A DNA stretch of 64,000 nucleotides, from contig JAGVSM010000209.1 of the NCBI GenBank assembly GCA_022494885.1, positions 186,001-250,000 of the forward strand, in the 5' to 3' direction. This document shows positions 1 through 11,758 of this stretch, piece by piece. Both the position numbers and the translations under genes were made by a program. Positions within the stretch are counted from its first letter, which is position 1. The number at the start of each line of letters is the position of its first letter. The notes under the pieces were generated by a model. That model saw only the letters and a list, made by a program, of their open reading frames with translations. It ran no database searches and was not told the DNA's origin. The stretch comes from Micrasema longulum. Lineage: Eukaryota; Arthropoda; Insecta; Trichoptera; Brachycentridae.

Positions 1-237
1 TGGAAATAAATGGGTTTAAAGTTGACCCGACCAAATGATATTAAGGAGTGAAAGGATGCTTAATTTCCCAGGAAAACTTTCCTCATGGGTTGCGGCTCAC
101 CAAATTGTTGATTATATTATAAATTCCCCCTGTTCTCTTTTCTCCCGAGCTCTGCTATTTTTGTTTTATATTTATTTAACACCGGTATGTTTTTTTTAAA
201 GCCCAGCTAATTCGCCACTGAAATTGGGTGACTTTTT

Positions 238-280
238 AATGCCTACCGGTTTTGAGCTTTTGCCTCTTCATCAGGACACT
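238..280 (-). ncRNA. Degenerate hammerhead-like motif
   Basis: On the minus strand the core CTGATGA is intact and a 6-bp stem I (AGTGTC/GGCATT, two wobbles) encloses it. Stem II (GAG/CTC) is present and stem III is the palindrome CCGG with triplet GUA. The GAAA box reads AAAA, so the invariant G12 is lost and self-cleavage is unlikely. Confidence 0.4.
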
Positions 281-300
281 TACTACATTAAGGTGTCGAT

Positions 301-1370
301 AATAATACGTCACTTTTCCCATCAACTACAGGACATTTATATATTATACGGATTTAGAAAAATTAATTGTATTTTCAAAACCATAATAGATATTGTGGAA
401 TAATGTTTTCATTCATAATTTTTTTTTTAAATTGCTAAAAAATATGCTTCCACAAAACCGCGACAAAACTGGCTGTGACAATCGTGACGTCAAGATTCGT
501 GAAATATACATGACAGTCTGATTAAATGGACACAATCAAAGAGACGGTAAAAATTTAACCAAATTAAAATGATTAAAAAATATATTTTTTTTAGTGCTAT
601 TTAGTACAGTTTTTTTTTACTCAACAGTATTTCATAGACATATCGTATTAATTCATAATTGTAAAAAAAGTTTTATTTCCCTAGTATAGCTGCTTGCTGT
701 GATAGAGAATTTTAATGAATTGGTATTTGTAGATATATAGTTTTTTTGTCACTCTCTCGCAGATACCTCCCCGATATCGTGCGAAAAAGACAACTGCACG
801 TCGGACTCATTATGCCTAACTAAAATCGACAAAATCGAGGTAACGTTGTACCGTTTCGTGCACCCCAAAATTTTTTTAGAAACTGTATCAGAATGAAATT
901 TTCTGTGTTGCTACTTTTTACGTTTATCAAAATTATTTATCGTATTTGTATAACTTACGATCAAAGACGGCAGATAAAACTGTACGCTTTTATGGGTTTT
1001 TGGATGGTCCTAGCTTCTATAAGAAACAATTAATCAAATAAGCAAAATGAGAGACACACCAATAGTAAATATCTATAGTGTGTGAAAAAATAACTGCTCT
1101 AGTGCGATAATCCAGGAAGAAAATATGGGAATACGTTTGTATGAAGAAGTTTCAAAACGCGTTTTGTCTTAAGGAAACTTTCTGCAAGGAACTTTTTAAT
1201 GTAGCTTTCTTGATAAGGCATTTTACATTCTCCACGTGTAAATGATGAAATAATTTAATTCCGATGTCTGGTATTTGAGTCAGAAGCTTTAAGAGAGCTT
1301 TTAGATTATTAACGCAAGATTAAAATAAATACAGGTCATACGTCATAAATGGAATACTAACGAATGGATA
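301..1370. other. AT-rich DNA, no gene seen
   Basis: Apart from repeat E nothing is recognisable. 720-850 is slightly CpG-richer. No frame above 60 codons. Confidence 0.5.
962..1165 (+). repeat. Dispersed repeat E, copy 1
   Basis: Matches 61238-61480 in the same orientation (GACGGCAGATAAAACTGT, GCCAATAGTAAATA-like, CTGCTCTAGTGCGATAATCC, GGGAATACGTTTGTATGA). No coding frame is conserved in both copies. Confidence 0.6.
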
Positions 1371-1374
1371 TCAT

Positions 1375-1870
1375 CATTTTCATATTCAAACCCAGTGGCG
1401 CATAGGGCATTAAATTCGTACTCCATTTTTATTTTGTTGTACCCCAACTCAACACAGGGCCCTTGGCCTCATAAAGTTTGGGATACGTAATTATTGTATT
1501 TTTTTGTAATAAGTATGTATTTGTTAGAATAAAAATAAAAAATCTGGATCATATTTGTAACATGAAAGGTAAGGTAATCAGTCTTATGCTTCAGGTACAA
1601 GTACAGGAACGTTGGAATATTGCAGTGTAGAACCACATTTAAAACTGATAATTCTCGATACCCTGACTGGAATCGAACCCGGGATTATAAGAATGATAGG
1701 CGAACGCGAAAACCGCTTTGCGATAAGACGGACTTGTCTCCGCTCGATTTCCTTATTCAGGATTTTTACCAGAGAACCATCGAGTCGAAAACACTCGTCC
1801 AGGGTTCTGGTTTTAATTCATATACAGAACTGTATTTTTCATCCGCCTGGACGCTTATCTGCCAAGTAAG
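1375..1870 (-). mobile_element. SINE-2, long copy with 3' body
   Basis: On the minus strand there is a leader with CCTGGACGAGTGTTTTCGAC, then a tRNA-like region with box B-like GGTTCGATTCC, then a body containing GACTGATTACCTTACC and a CCCTATGCGCCA segment. Among SINE-2 copies it best shows all three modules together. Confidence 0.65.
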
Positions 1871-2046
1871 ATGACAAAAAAATATTGCTGTTTAGAATAA
1901 TATTTTTTTATTTTAATTAATTAATTTATTTATTTAAAAATAAAACAGTAATAGTTTTATAAAAGAAAATACAGAAATCTAGGCAATTACAGAGTGGAAC
2001 TTGTGATTATTTGATTTTTTCATGTATAACGTAAAATTATTGTTAA

Positions 2047-2640
2047 CAATGTTTTAGGTATGTCCAAATACTTGCAGACAAGCTGGAATTTCTCCCTAGG
2101 GAGTTGTTCATTTTTAAATTTGTTGCAACAGAGAGGGAAAACATTTTTGAGAATGGAATATGGAAGTCTAGGCATTAACAGGGCTTATGACCTGTCATTG
2201 GTTGGTTTAAGTGGCCACTTTACACACTGTGTAATATTCACCCTTCTGTCTATGTTAGAACATCTACATTTCCTCAACTCTTCTATCTGTTGACTTTTGT
2301 GAAGTAAAAATACCTCTTAAAAAAATCTTTACCGCACATTTTTTTTTCTCTTTATGTTACACAAAAATATTAAAACTGTCTATTTTTATTATAGGAGCAA
2401 AAATTCATAAACATTTCTTGCTTACCCACGAACAGGCCATGCCTTTTTGGGATTTTTTGTTTACTATTTTTACTGTTAATATGTATTTCATTTCTATGTA
2501 ATTATCCTTTATTTTTTAATACTCTGTTTTACCCCTTATCTATACTGAAAAAAAAGAGCTGAAACCATTATCAAGTAGGTGAGATTTATCCGACTGAACC
2601 AATTCACCTCCTGAGCAACGCCTGAATAAAATTTTCCAAT
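2047..2640. mobile_element. Foldback family FB-C, copy with LINE insertion
   Basis: Begins (T)AACAATGTTTT and runs through the family landmarks GGAATATGGAAGTCTAGGCAT and GTGGCCACTTTACACACTGT to about 2302. It is then interrupted by a LINE 3' end (2303-2553) and resumes with GAGCTGAAACC and the CTGAACCAATTCACCT segment. The uninterrupted order is seen in other copies, so the interruption is secondary. Confidence 0.65.
2303..2553 (+). mobile_element. LINE 3' end inserted into FB-C
   Basis: Matches the 3' UTR of the LINE fragment at 13931-14435 (CACGAACAGGCCATGCCT, GGGATTTTTTGTTTACTAT, TACTCTGTTT) and ends in an A tract. It interrupts an FB-C copy. Confidence 0.65.
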
Positions 2641-2675
2641 TTTTATACTTCTTCTTTTACCAGGTAGTTAATTCA

Positions 2676-3417
2676 ACAATGTTTTGAGTATGTCCAAATG
2701 CTTGCAGACTAGCTGGATTTTCTCCCAAGGGAGTTATTCATATTTAAATTTATTGAAACACGGAGGGAAAACATTTTGGAGAAGGGAATATGGAAGTCTA
2801 GGCATTTACAGGGCTTGTGATTTGTCATTTATTTATTTATTTACATACATAAATTTATTGTACATTATTTGAGATATAAGTCCCAATTCCATGGGATGAA
2901 AAGTCCTGTGTTGAGATGGGACGAGCAATAAGTTGGCACAGACACATGAGTATATTACCACAAATATAGGATCAGAAACACAATAAATAATTTTAAAAAT
3001 ATGTATATATTTATATATATATATATGGCACATCAATATGGTAAACAGTAAACTCAAACATTCGGAAATTTATCTGAAAAGGAAGGAATAAAGAACTGAA
3101 ATAATAGAAAAATCATCACGGAGTTTCCTGCACAAATTCCTCCCCCTAAGGAAAATCCAGTCCTTAACTACTTTCTTGAAAATAGTTTTTGTCCTTGAGA
3201 GCTTAATACGTTCTTCTCAAATATTGAACACTCTCGGTGCGATAAATAAGAGATGTCTCTGAGCAAAAGTTGACTGGTTTAAGTGGCCACTTTACACACT
3301 ATGTAATATTCACAATTTTGTCTATGTGCGAACATCCACATTTCCTCAACTCTTCCATCTGTTGACGTCTGATAAAATAAGGAATAAAGTGAGGAACACT
3401 CAAAACATTGTTGAATT
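2676..3417. mobile_element. FB-C copy with both ends, interrupted by a LINE
   Basis: Starts TTCAACAATGTTTTGAG and ends with the complement CTCAAAACATTGTTGAA. The left half runs to 2829 and the right half from 3266; the 436 bp between are a minus-strand LINE tail. Without the insertion the element is about 305 bp. It lies almost end to end with the preceding copy. Confidence 0.7.
2826..3265 (-). mobile_element. LINE 3' end inserted into FB-C
   Basis: Begins with the complement of an (AAAT)n tail (TTATTTATTTATTT) at the left half of an FB-C copy. UTR-like sequence runs to 3265, where FB-C resumes. The 3010-3028 stretch is an AT microsatellite. A C-terminal coding piece may lie at 3170-3250 but is too decayed to name. 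Confidence 0.5.
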
Positions 3418-3685
3418 TTTTTTTTCATTATTTACATTGAGCCATATTTGAGAAAGAGAAAACCTTATTCAGGCTGTAACAAAGTTATCACATTAACCTA
3501 CTCAACTGAACCTAACTAGTAGCATTGCGTTGTTAAGTCTGAGATTATTTTCTTTACAAAAAATACTTTCTGCGTTAAGTAAATGCGACTGTTTTTTAGT
3601 AAAAAAATCACATTTCTGGGTCCGCTTTTTAAAAAAAAAAATACAATACATTTCACCTTGCAAAGAGTATCAACATTTTTTTTTC

Positions 3686-3815
3686 AACAATGTTTGTGTT
3701 TGTCCAAATGCTTGCAAACTGGCCGGATTTCCTCCCTAGGGAGTTATTCATATTTAAATTTATTTCAACAGAGAGGGAAAACACTGTTGAGAAGGGAATA
3801 TGGGAATAGCAAGAA
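3686..3815. repeat. FB-C left-end fragment
   Basis: Starts TTCAACAATGTTTGTG and keeps the TTGCAAACTGGCCGG and AGAGAGGGAAAACA landmarks, then stops after GGGAATATGGG. Confidence 0.6.
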
Positions 3816-3849
3816 GGACTTTTTTGGAATTAATATACCTAGAACATAA

Positions 3850-4575
3850 TAAGCGAGGGAAAAACATGTAAACAACATATTTTTCCCGTTTAAACAATGT
3901 ATTTTTGAAGTTTTTTTATATTTCCCTATTCCGATTCCTTTTCGCGGACAGAACTGCTGAAAACTGAACTGATTTAGATTTTTAGAAATATAAATAAACG
4001 TATTTTTCACTACGATTTAATTCGTATTAAATGCATTATTAAACTTTCCCCATAAAATAACGAGGCTCTTTGAACGTTTTTAAAAGGAGAGTTTTCCAAC
4101 TATCGTATCCCTTGATAATTTTTTGTATATATCTGCCTTTTGTAAAAAGTTGATGTTAAATGTTTTATTTGAAAAAAAAAATACACTCGTTATAACAATT
4201 TGCATTATTTTAAACGCTAGACATAATTTTCAATAAATCTTATTGTGATTTATTTAATCTATAATGGACATGTATGGAAATATCATCGGTTGACAGGTAA
4301 AACTCAAAAAGTACAGATTTATGGTGAAATAACATTATATTTCACTATATTTATCAAGTTTTCAAAGTTTCTTTTTCAATCTATTTTGTATCGTAATGGC
4401 TTATTTGAAGAAATCCTTATTAATTGATTTTTGTAACTCGCATACTGTAAACAAGGACAACCGGCACAGTTATATTTTGTGTCTATGTAAGTGCTGCTAT
4501 TTAATTATTGTTCAGAAATAAATAAACCTACATTCTAAATGTAATATTTGAAGCACTTACTTTGTGGTTATTCAT
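3850..4575. other. AT-rich DNA, no gene seen
   Basis: Only short chance frames (for example 4245-4427). No repeat matched elsewhere in the window. Confidence 0.5.
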
Positions 4576-4581
4576 TATAAC

Positions 4582-4932
4582 AAAATAAATAAAACATCTT
4601 TGTATTTAACCACTATTTTTTTTCTACCGACCGGTTTCAAAGCAAACAAGCTTCTTCGTCAAGGTTTGCGTAACTTATTTGAGATTGAAAATAAAGCGGA
4701 TGCTTTGGTTCAGCAAACGCTCCAGACGACCTTTGAGTTCAGTATTGCCGTCAAGATGGCAAATATAAACATCGAACAGAGAAGAAAATATAATACATTG
4801 GGAGAGGTTTTATTGCTGTGGTTGGAAAGAAATTAGTCACGTAAGCCTCGAAGAAGAAGCTTGTTTGCTTTGAAACTGGTCAGTGGAATATAAAAAAATG
4901 GTGGTTAAAAACAAAGTTGTTTTATTTATTTT
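4582..4932. mobile_element. Foldback element with about 75-bp inverted ends
   Basis: The ends are inverted copies (AAAATAAATAAAACA at left, its complement at right). Each arm carries a hammerhead-like segment. The centre holds an open frame (4679-4834, FEIENKADALVQQTLQ and on) that I do not recognise. A second, diverged copy of that central sequence is at 5255-5440. A partial left end recurs at 32424-32545. Confidence 0.6.
4626..4665 (-). ncRNA. Hammerhead-like motif in a foldback element
   Basis: On the minus strand the core is TTGACGA (first C replaced by T). Stem II AAGC/GCTT, GAAA, palindromic CCGG and GUC are present, but stem I is only ACC/GGT. It lies in the left arm of the element at 4582-4932; the copy in the right arm (about 4845-4885) has a broken core. 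Confidence 0.4.
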
Positions 4933-5254
4933 AAACCTAAATTCACTAGGTATTTAAAAAGAACTTATTTGAAGTGGCCAGAGAAGGTGCATTTTTTAAA
5001 TAAAAAAGTAGGTCATTCCGATGTCTGTCATATTCAACAAAAATGGAATTGCACAAAAAAATTATACTAAAAAGTCTTCTTTCCTGATAAGAGCGAAGCG
5101 AAAGACTATGATCAGAAAGATAAATGAAACTCTCAGCAAGATATTTCGGTGCGCAAATGATTGTGAAGAAGATTGTAAAGAAGTGAGAGAAATTAAAGGT
5201 TTATGCGCTGGTAAAAACGAAGCCGCTTGAGTTCGGAGCCGAAGGGTGATACAT

Positions 5255-5440
5255 GGTCATATTTTTTGAGATTAAAAATAAAGCAGATGCATTGGTTCTG
5301 CAAACGCTCCAAATGATCTATGAGTTTAGTATTGGCGTCAAGATAGTAGATATAAAAACATCAGACAGAGAAGACAATATAATGGATTGGGAGAGATTTT
5401 TCTTCTTGTGGTTGGAAGGAAGTTTTTTTAGAAAATGCAG
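5255..5440 (+). pseudogene. Diverged copy of the foldback element's internal frame
   Basis: Encodes FEIKNKADALVLQTLQ, close to the 4679-4834 frame of the neighbouring foldback element, and continues through a similar EFSIGVK segment before the two diverge. No known domain recognised. The pair is in direct orientation about 575 bp apart, so a duplication or two insertions are both possible. An open frame just upstream (5021-5227) is lysine-rich and also unrecognised. Confidence 0.4.
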
Positions 5441-5449
5441 GTGCGGTAA

Positions 5450-8040
5450 AATTTTTCCCCAACCTCAGTGATCTGTTCTTGCCCCGTCAAGTGTTGTTAA
5501 GTGAAATTACACATATTATTGAATAACACGAGTAATGACTCATATTATTCAATAATATGTTAATAATGAATTCATGAATTACCACTTGAATCATCAAATG
5601 CAAAATCAAAAGTCCCGCAAATGTCTTGATTTCCGTATTAGTATCCGCCTATCTTGATCGTAAGGAAATTCAAAAACCCTTACCAAGACACGAAAGTAAT
5701 ATTATTCTACAATACGATAAACAATGAAGTTATAAGAAGTTCTAAAACCACGTAATAAATTTTACCTTGTTTATTGAATTATATTATACGGGACATCTTG
5801 AATAATTACGTTGAAGATAACACAGCTTGAATAATGGTACTACTGTTCCTAATGGACGTACGAAATTGCATTCATTTTAAAGGCAATCAAGGCAAGTGCG
5901 GTTTCCAGAATAATTATTTCAAATTATACTGCTTTTCATCTTGTCAACAATATTGCAACTTCTAGAATAACGTTTTTTGACCTAAAAAATTCCATATTAG
6001 CAATAAATTAATGGGCTGGACAAAAATTCTCAAGAATTTATTTAAATACTTATTTTTGGAACAAAAACAGGTTACTAACAAAGTTACACAAAATCCAAAT
6101 ATAACTGGGGTAGTTATCCTTTAAAGCCATCCACAGCATGTGATTTAAAAGAATTATAAGAAAAATAATTAAATGAAGCAAAAAATTTATTATGTGTAAA
6201 ACAAATTTTGAAAATGAATTAACTCAAAAACATACAATAAACAAAAGGAAATTGAGTCATAACGTAGCTGTTTATTTTTTTGAAGCGTGTAATAACTTTT
6301 AATAAAAAGGAAGAAAATGTTCATTGGAATGAGTTTGTTTTTATTATGTTCGAAACAATGAAAATCCATTTTTTTTATTTTTAAGGAATAACCCGCTAAG
6401 CCTCTATTTTAGAGATTCACCCAGACCACAACAGCACCCAGAATAATTTAGAAAAATAAATTTTGTAGATTTCCCTTTTGCAACTGGCGGGAATTGAACC
6501 TGGGACACCAGTTTAACAGTTAGCCGTCTAACCAACTGCGCCACGGCGCCCTTAGAAAAAGGTTGTCGGACAAATATGTCCTCCACGACTACCAGTTACT
6601 CCGATGTTATTTCTGAAATCGCACTAAAATCGTTCGTTTCCAATGCTTCCAAGAGTTGATGGTTCATTCCCATGGACAATAGACGTAGCCCCATAAGAGA
6701 TAATCCAATGGCGTCAAATTACAGGATTGTAGAGGACAATTAAAATGTTTTTTCCAATACATTAATTAATTGAAATTTCCTATAAGGTACTAAGTAGGTA
6801 TTTTGCAAGCCCTTTTTTAATTTGAAGATTTTCCGAGTCAATATTTTTTTAGGAGATTATTTGTGTGCGTATTTGTGCAACTTTGCAATATGATTCAGAC
6901 TATTTCATATTTCTCTTCCAGCTAAAATTGAGATTAAAAATGATAAATAAACTCCACTTTAAATTCCGATAAAGCAAAGACAAAAATAAGGTATACGAGT
7001 ACCTTTAGATAAACATTAATTTCTTGGGCAATTATTTTGTTATTCGTTTGCGGTTTAAGTCTGTTTTTTTCAATATAAAGTTCTATCTCTTAGAACAATC
7101 ATCCAAGTAATTAAACCGTCAGGTATTTAATTGTTCAAACAAATAACAAGTTTTTTAACTCAAGCGAAGTAGTAATAATTGGAAAAAACAACAATCGTAA
7201 AATGAAAAAGTTTGTCAGAAGATAATTTTCTTTTTCCAGAGGACGTGATTTTTGTTGGAGCTTTTTGTTAGCAAAGGATACTCGGTTATTTCTTAAGTAA
7301 AGCTAAGGCAGGACTCGATGAATGTAATGTGATTAACTAAGATTATTGTGTAACTTGGACTTGTTTGATTTAAGTTAACAACTCGTCATCTTTTGATAAT
7401 TAAGAAAATAAATTTTAAGAATCGAAAAGTTCCGAACTACTTCATTTTTCATACGTATTATTTTTGACGTCCTGAACATCCACTGCTAACTGTTCATTAT
7501 TCCTCTTCCTGTATCCAGTGATGCTCTTATTTATATAACAATCATATGTTCGCACATAAATTCCATTCGTTTTGTTTGTAATGAAGGGGAAAATAAGAAT
7601 TTACAAATTCTATAAAATAAAGCGATGTGAATTTTACAAAAAAAAAAAAAATGTTTTCTAATGTTCAAAGAACGAACAAATAAATTTGCTGGCTTACAGT
7701 TAAGTAACAATTTTTATACATACAATAATGAATTATTTAATAAAATTTAACCTACAATGTCATACATATGAAATAAGGGATAAAAAAAAGAAAAAGATTA
7801 CGAATATGGCGATGAATAGGGTCTCAAAACTCATTGAGCAAGGGTTTGTTTGAAGCTGTTCAATGAGTTAATAGAAGAAATATAAAGCATTTAAAATTAG
7901 TTTGAAAATACATGCTCTCGAGAAATTTTTATAAAAAAATATAATGTAATTAAAAGTTTATATTAGTTTTAAGACGTTATAAACTAACTTAATACAGCAT
8001 AAATAAATAGGGTGCAGAATTATCAGAACGTATTTAGATC
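5450..8040. other. AT-rich DNA with one SINE
   Basis: Besides the SINE at 6410-6552, nothing recognisable: poly(A)/(T) runs and no coding signal. Confidence 0.5.
6410..6552 (-). mobile_element. tRNA-derived SINE, another head type
   Basis: Minus strand GGGCGCCGTGGCGCAGTTGG (box A), GGTTCAATTCC (box B), then a GGAAATCTAC body. The acceptor does not pair. No second copy with this head was seen in the window. Confidence 0.55.
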
Positions 8041-8044
8041 AAAT

Positions 8045-8215
8045 GTAACGTAAAGTTAGGGTGATCAGTCCCACGCTTCAGATGACAGTTCAGAAGCACA
8101 GAAATTTTGCAGTTTATACAACATATAAAATCAATATTTCACATCTACCCTGCCAGAAATTAAACCCAGCATCTTACTCATTGTAAGCGAATGCATCAAC
8201 CACGACAAATGTCAG
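8045..8215 (-). mobile_element. SINE-2 fragment
   Basis: Shows the tRNA-like core (GGGTTTAATTTCTGGCAGGGT on the minus strand) and the downstream ATATTGATTTTATATG and GGGACTGATCACCC segments. The leader is missing. Confidence 0.55.
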
Positions 8216-8627
8216 AATTAAGGGACGTTAACCTTTAAGGAGGTGCTCAGAAACTGGCATCCGATAGAGAGCCCTGGAGGCTGTTTTTGGACACCATATG
8301 ATCCAACTAGGAAGCGGACATGGAATGATGATTTTTACTATCAAATTATGGACCAATTATAATTTCTTAAATTTTCACGGTGTTTAGATGTAAAACAAAT
8401 TTTGCTGGGTTTTTGGGCCTTGTGACATTTCCACTTTTTTCTAATGTTTCGGATCCATTGCAGAATCATATGAGCAAGTAACACGTAGATACAATTAAGA
8501 TAGTTCATGTAAAAGAAAATTAGTAACAAAAAATAAAGAAGAAACCTAATCATCAATAAAAATAAATCTGAACGAAAATAATTGTTATTTAAAAAAAATA
8601 AATTTTTTTAATAAAAATAAATATTAG

Positions 8628-8789
8628 CGTTCTTAGAATTTTCGCTAAAATTTCAATTTTGGTGGGCATTTTCAACGAGTTGTAAATAACTCACTATTAT
8701 AAAATGGAAATCAAGTTGGGGCAGAGTGGGGTTTGAATCTTGGACCTCCGGCCCGTGAGTCCGCAACACTAGCCACGGGACCACAACCA
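8628..8789 (-). mobile_element. SINE-1 copy
   Basis: Minus strand head GGTTGTGGTCCCGTGGCTAG (box A-like), GATTCAAACCCCACTCTG in the box B position, then body GTGAGTTATTTACAACTCG and an A/T-rich tail. Same family as 12608-12790 and 26430-26605. Confidence 0.65.
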
Positions 8790-9299
8790 GGATAATTATT
8801 TATTTAACAATTATTGTAGTCAGTATACTTTACCCATTAAGTAAAATAGACTGTAAATATCAGGTAGTATTCATTATTTACATTTTTTATGACAAGTTGA
8901 TGAATTTAAAGCTGATAGCTGCTAAACTGCCGAAATGTACCGAAAAATATGTACATATTATCAACAAGCAAATTGCCTTATTAATGGGTAAATTTTAACT
9001 TGCATTCTTACGGTTTCTGGGTGGGTATAATAGTGCATGGGATCTCGCTTTAGTGAAGTTATTGTAAACATACAAACTGATCTCTTTCAGTATATTTGAA
9101 TTATGATATAATTCTAGAAATTTGCCGACAGAAATGTTTTCTAAAAAAAAATATGACGAGATTCGAGAATGTTAGTATCCAGCAGCCCTGCTCGACATTA
9201 TGATGTATACAGAAATGAATAATTTTACTTTTATTTAAGAAAACTGAATAATAATAAAAAAACTATCATATATTAATTACGGCTTGCATGCACCAATGT

Positions 9300-9540
9300 C
9301 CCGATTGTGTCGTATTGTAAACTCAAGACCAGATCTGGACTTTTTGGTGCAAGTCTTTATAGATTTAAAAATTTACTAAGTTAGACCGGATTTTGTCTTG
9401 AGGTAGTAATTTTTATTTTTTTGTCCATGCTTAAATTTAATTTAATTGTATTTTATTTTATAAGTGCTTGTATATATTATAAGAAATTGTATTTACCATT
9501 GTTAGAATGGACTGCATAGGTCCGTCAAATAAATAAATAA
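9300..9540 (+). repeat. LINE 3' tails ending in AAAT/AATA repeats (this and others)
   Basis: Here a UTR-like segment (GAATGGACTGCATAGGTCCG) ends in AAATAAATAAATAAAC. Similar tails, without clear coding sequence, end at 13440, 23068, 24568, 31042, 33136, 33420, 41458 and 53803 on the plus strand. They mark repeated insertion of LINEs that carry such tails. Confidence 0.45.
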
Positions 9541-9724
9541 ACACAAACAATATGATAACAAAGGATTGTAATTTGTAATAGAGGTGCCTCTTACATGTAA
9601 TTCTAGTTTCATTTCACTTCGGAAAACGGATGAGAACTGTTTAAAATAATTAAACAATTAATTTGACCCACAAATCAAAGGACTCTTAGCGGGTTGGATA
9701 AACTTAAAATTTGTAAAACAATAT

Positions 9725-10165
9725 TTTCTTATTAACATATTACAACAGAGATGAAGAACATTTAAGAGAAGGTAATATAGAAGTCTAGGCATCTATGACC
9801 ACTTTACACACTGTGTAACATTCACCATTCTGCCCATATTAGTATGTAGGTGAAATAATTCAATTATATGAATCTCACCTGCATAAATAAAGGTTTCCGC
9901 TCTTTAACTTCATAAACATCAACAGATAAAAGAGTTGAAGGAATGTAGATGTTAAAATATGGAAAGAATGGTGAATGTTACACAGTGTGCAAAGTGGCCA
10001 CTTAAACCGGCCATTGACATGTCATAAGCTCCGATGATGCCTAGACTTCTATTATTACCTTCTCTTAAATGTTATTCATCTCTGTTGTAATATGTTAATG
10101 TAAACCGCTCCCCAGGGAGTTGAATCCAGTCCTAGTATACAAAAATTTGAACAAACTCAAAATAT
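9725..10165. mobile_element. FB-C inverted copy
   Basis: Two facing halves. The left reads toward GTCTAGGCATC and CACTTTACACACTGTGT; the right is its complement (ACACAGTGTGCAAAGTGG), ending with the AAACTCAAAATATTG terminal motif. The centre has the GGTGAAATAATTCAATTA segment also seen at 30,700. Confidence 0.6.
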
Positions 10166-10169
10166 TGTA

Positions 10170-11755
10170 AATATTTTTTTATATTTATCAAAGATAATAA
10201 TCATGTAACAGGATTCGTTGTTTTAATATAAAGTAATTCAAAGCAAAAATATAAAATTGTAAAAACTAAAAATTAAATTATATCACTTCAAATTACTCAA
10301 TAACTATAACAGTGTAAGTCACTCTCCAAGCACAAAAGCAAGTTTTTTTGTTGTTGGAAAGATACAGTTTTAATGATTAACAAAATATATGAAAGTAGAT
10401 TGTTATAGAAAAAAAAATGTATCGTTTTATGTAACCATATTAATTAATTATTAAAATACAAGAACATCTCTTTATTTTGAGAGAAAAAAATATCAACGTT
10501 CAGATTTCTAATTATACAGCTTATTCATATTTAAAACCGGAATAAAATATTGCAAAATCCTTTGTTCAAATAACTTTTCACCGGATTATCTTTAGTAAAC
10601 AGTTGGTTTGAGTTGCCAGTTCTCACGCTTATGTTTTATTTCATCCTAGAAAATAAAATCTAGACTACGAAGTAGAGATTTTCATACATCAATTTTGATC
10701 CGACTCTAGTCTAAGATAATCTTTTATCTACTGTATTAACGTTGCTATAATGCCGGAAGATAATTCGAGAAATACGCAGTTTTAAAGGTATTTTGTTTTT
10801 AAAGTACGTATTAAGGTAATATTTATTTACAGAGCTTTTAGAAATATCTTTTGTTTGCCTCGGGAGATACATATTAAAGACAAATGTCTTTAAAATGAAG
10901 AGTACACGGCTAAAAGGGGCCGATTGCATTTTTTCGATTTTCGAGATATCAAAACCATAAAATAGAATATTAAAAATTAACAAAATATAGCAGCCTTTCT
11001 TATAAATTGAAGGTACTATTTGCAAATCCGGTGAAATCCTTTCTTCTTTATTTTCAACAAATCACAAAAAAATGATAAAATAATAGATTCAACTTTTTAA
11101 TTACAACCAGTTATTATTTTAATATAACTTTTGATGAAATAATCGTTATTAGGTTGAGAAACAATAGTTTTATAACCAATTTAATTTTGGCCATTCCCAG
11201 TTTTCCTCAGTTTTTCGAGTAACTATAAGAGAGCATTTTAATTTGCGTTCAAAAAATGCTTTATTCGTGTTTCTTAATAGAGTGAATTTTAGTTAAAAAA
11301 TAAAAAATGCCTGTCTCAGAGTTAATGCAGGCCACGTGCCTGTCTGAACCCTTAAATGCACTTAAAATGGTGCAAAAGCGTGTTATATGGTCACCTTAGT
11401 CACAGCTAGCAAAAAACAGTCAAAACGCAACGATGCTAGAACGAGCTCGTTTTTGTAAGTTCAGGAAACGAGTTTTTTCTAAAATTTAAAGTAGATGTTT
11501 TTTTGTTGTGATTTTATGTTAAAATAAATATTGCATTCATTAAAAACTTGTGTTAAATATATTAACCCAGTGAACTACAAATAATATTATTATTTTTCTT
11601 TTACTCTTCTGTAAAATTCTTTTTTTGTAAGTGAGCCCGTTTTCGCAGTGTACCCTTCATTGCCATTTATTCAAACTTATAATATAACATGATATCGCAA
11701 ATACCCTTTTGTATATTCTGAAATTCTAGGTTCACTTAAGTCTAAATTATAATCT
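10170..11755. other. AT-rich DNA, no supported gene
   Basis: A minus-strand frame of 104 codons (10711-11025) shows no known domain and is probably chance. The rest is featureless. Confidence 0.45.
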
Positions 11756-11758
11756 AAA

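Noticed and set aside
3004..3028. AT microsatellite as a regulatory element
   Set aside because: A simple (AT)n run within a LINE tail; no evidence of function.
10711..11025. Minus-strand frame of 104 codons
   Set aside because: No recognisable domain, no start context or neighbour that supports a gene.
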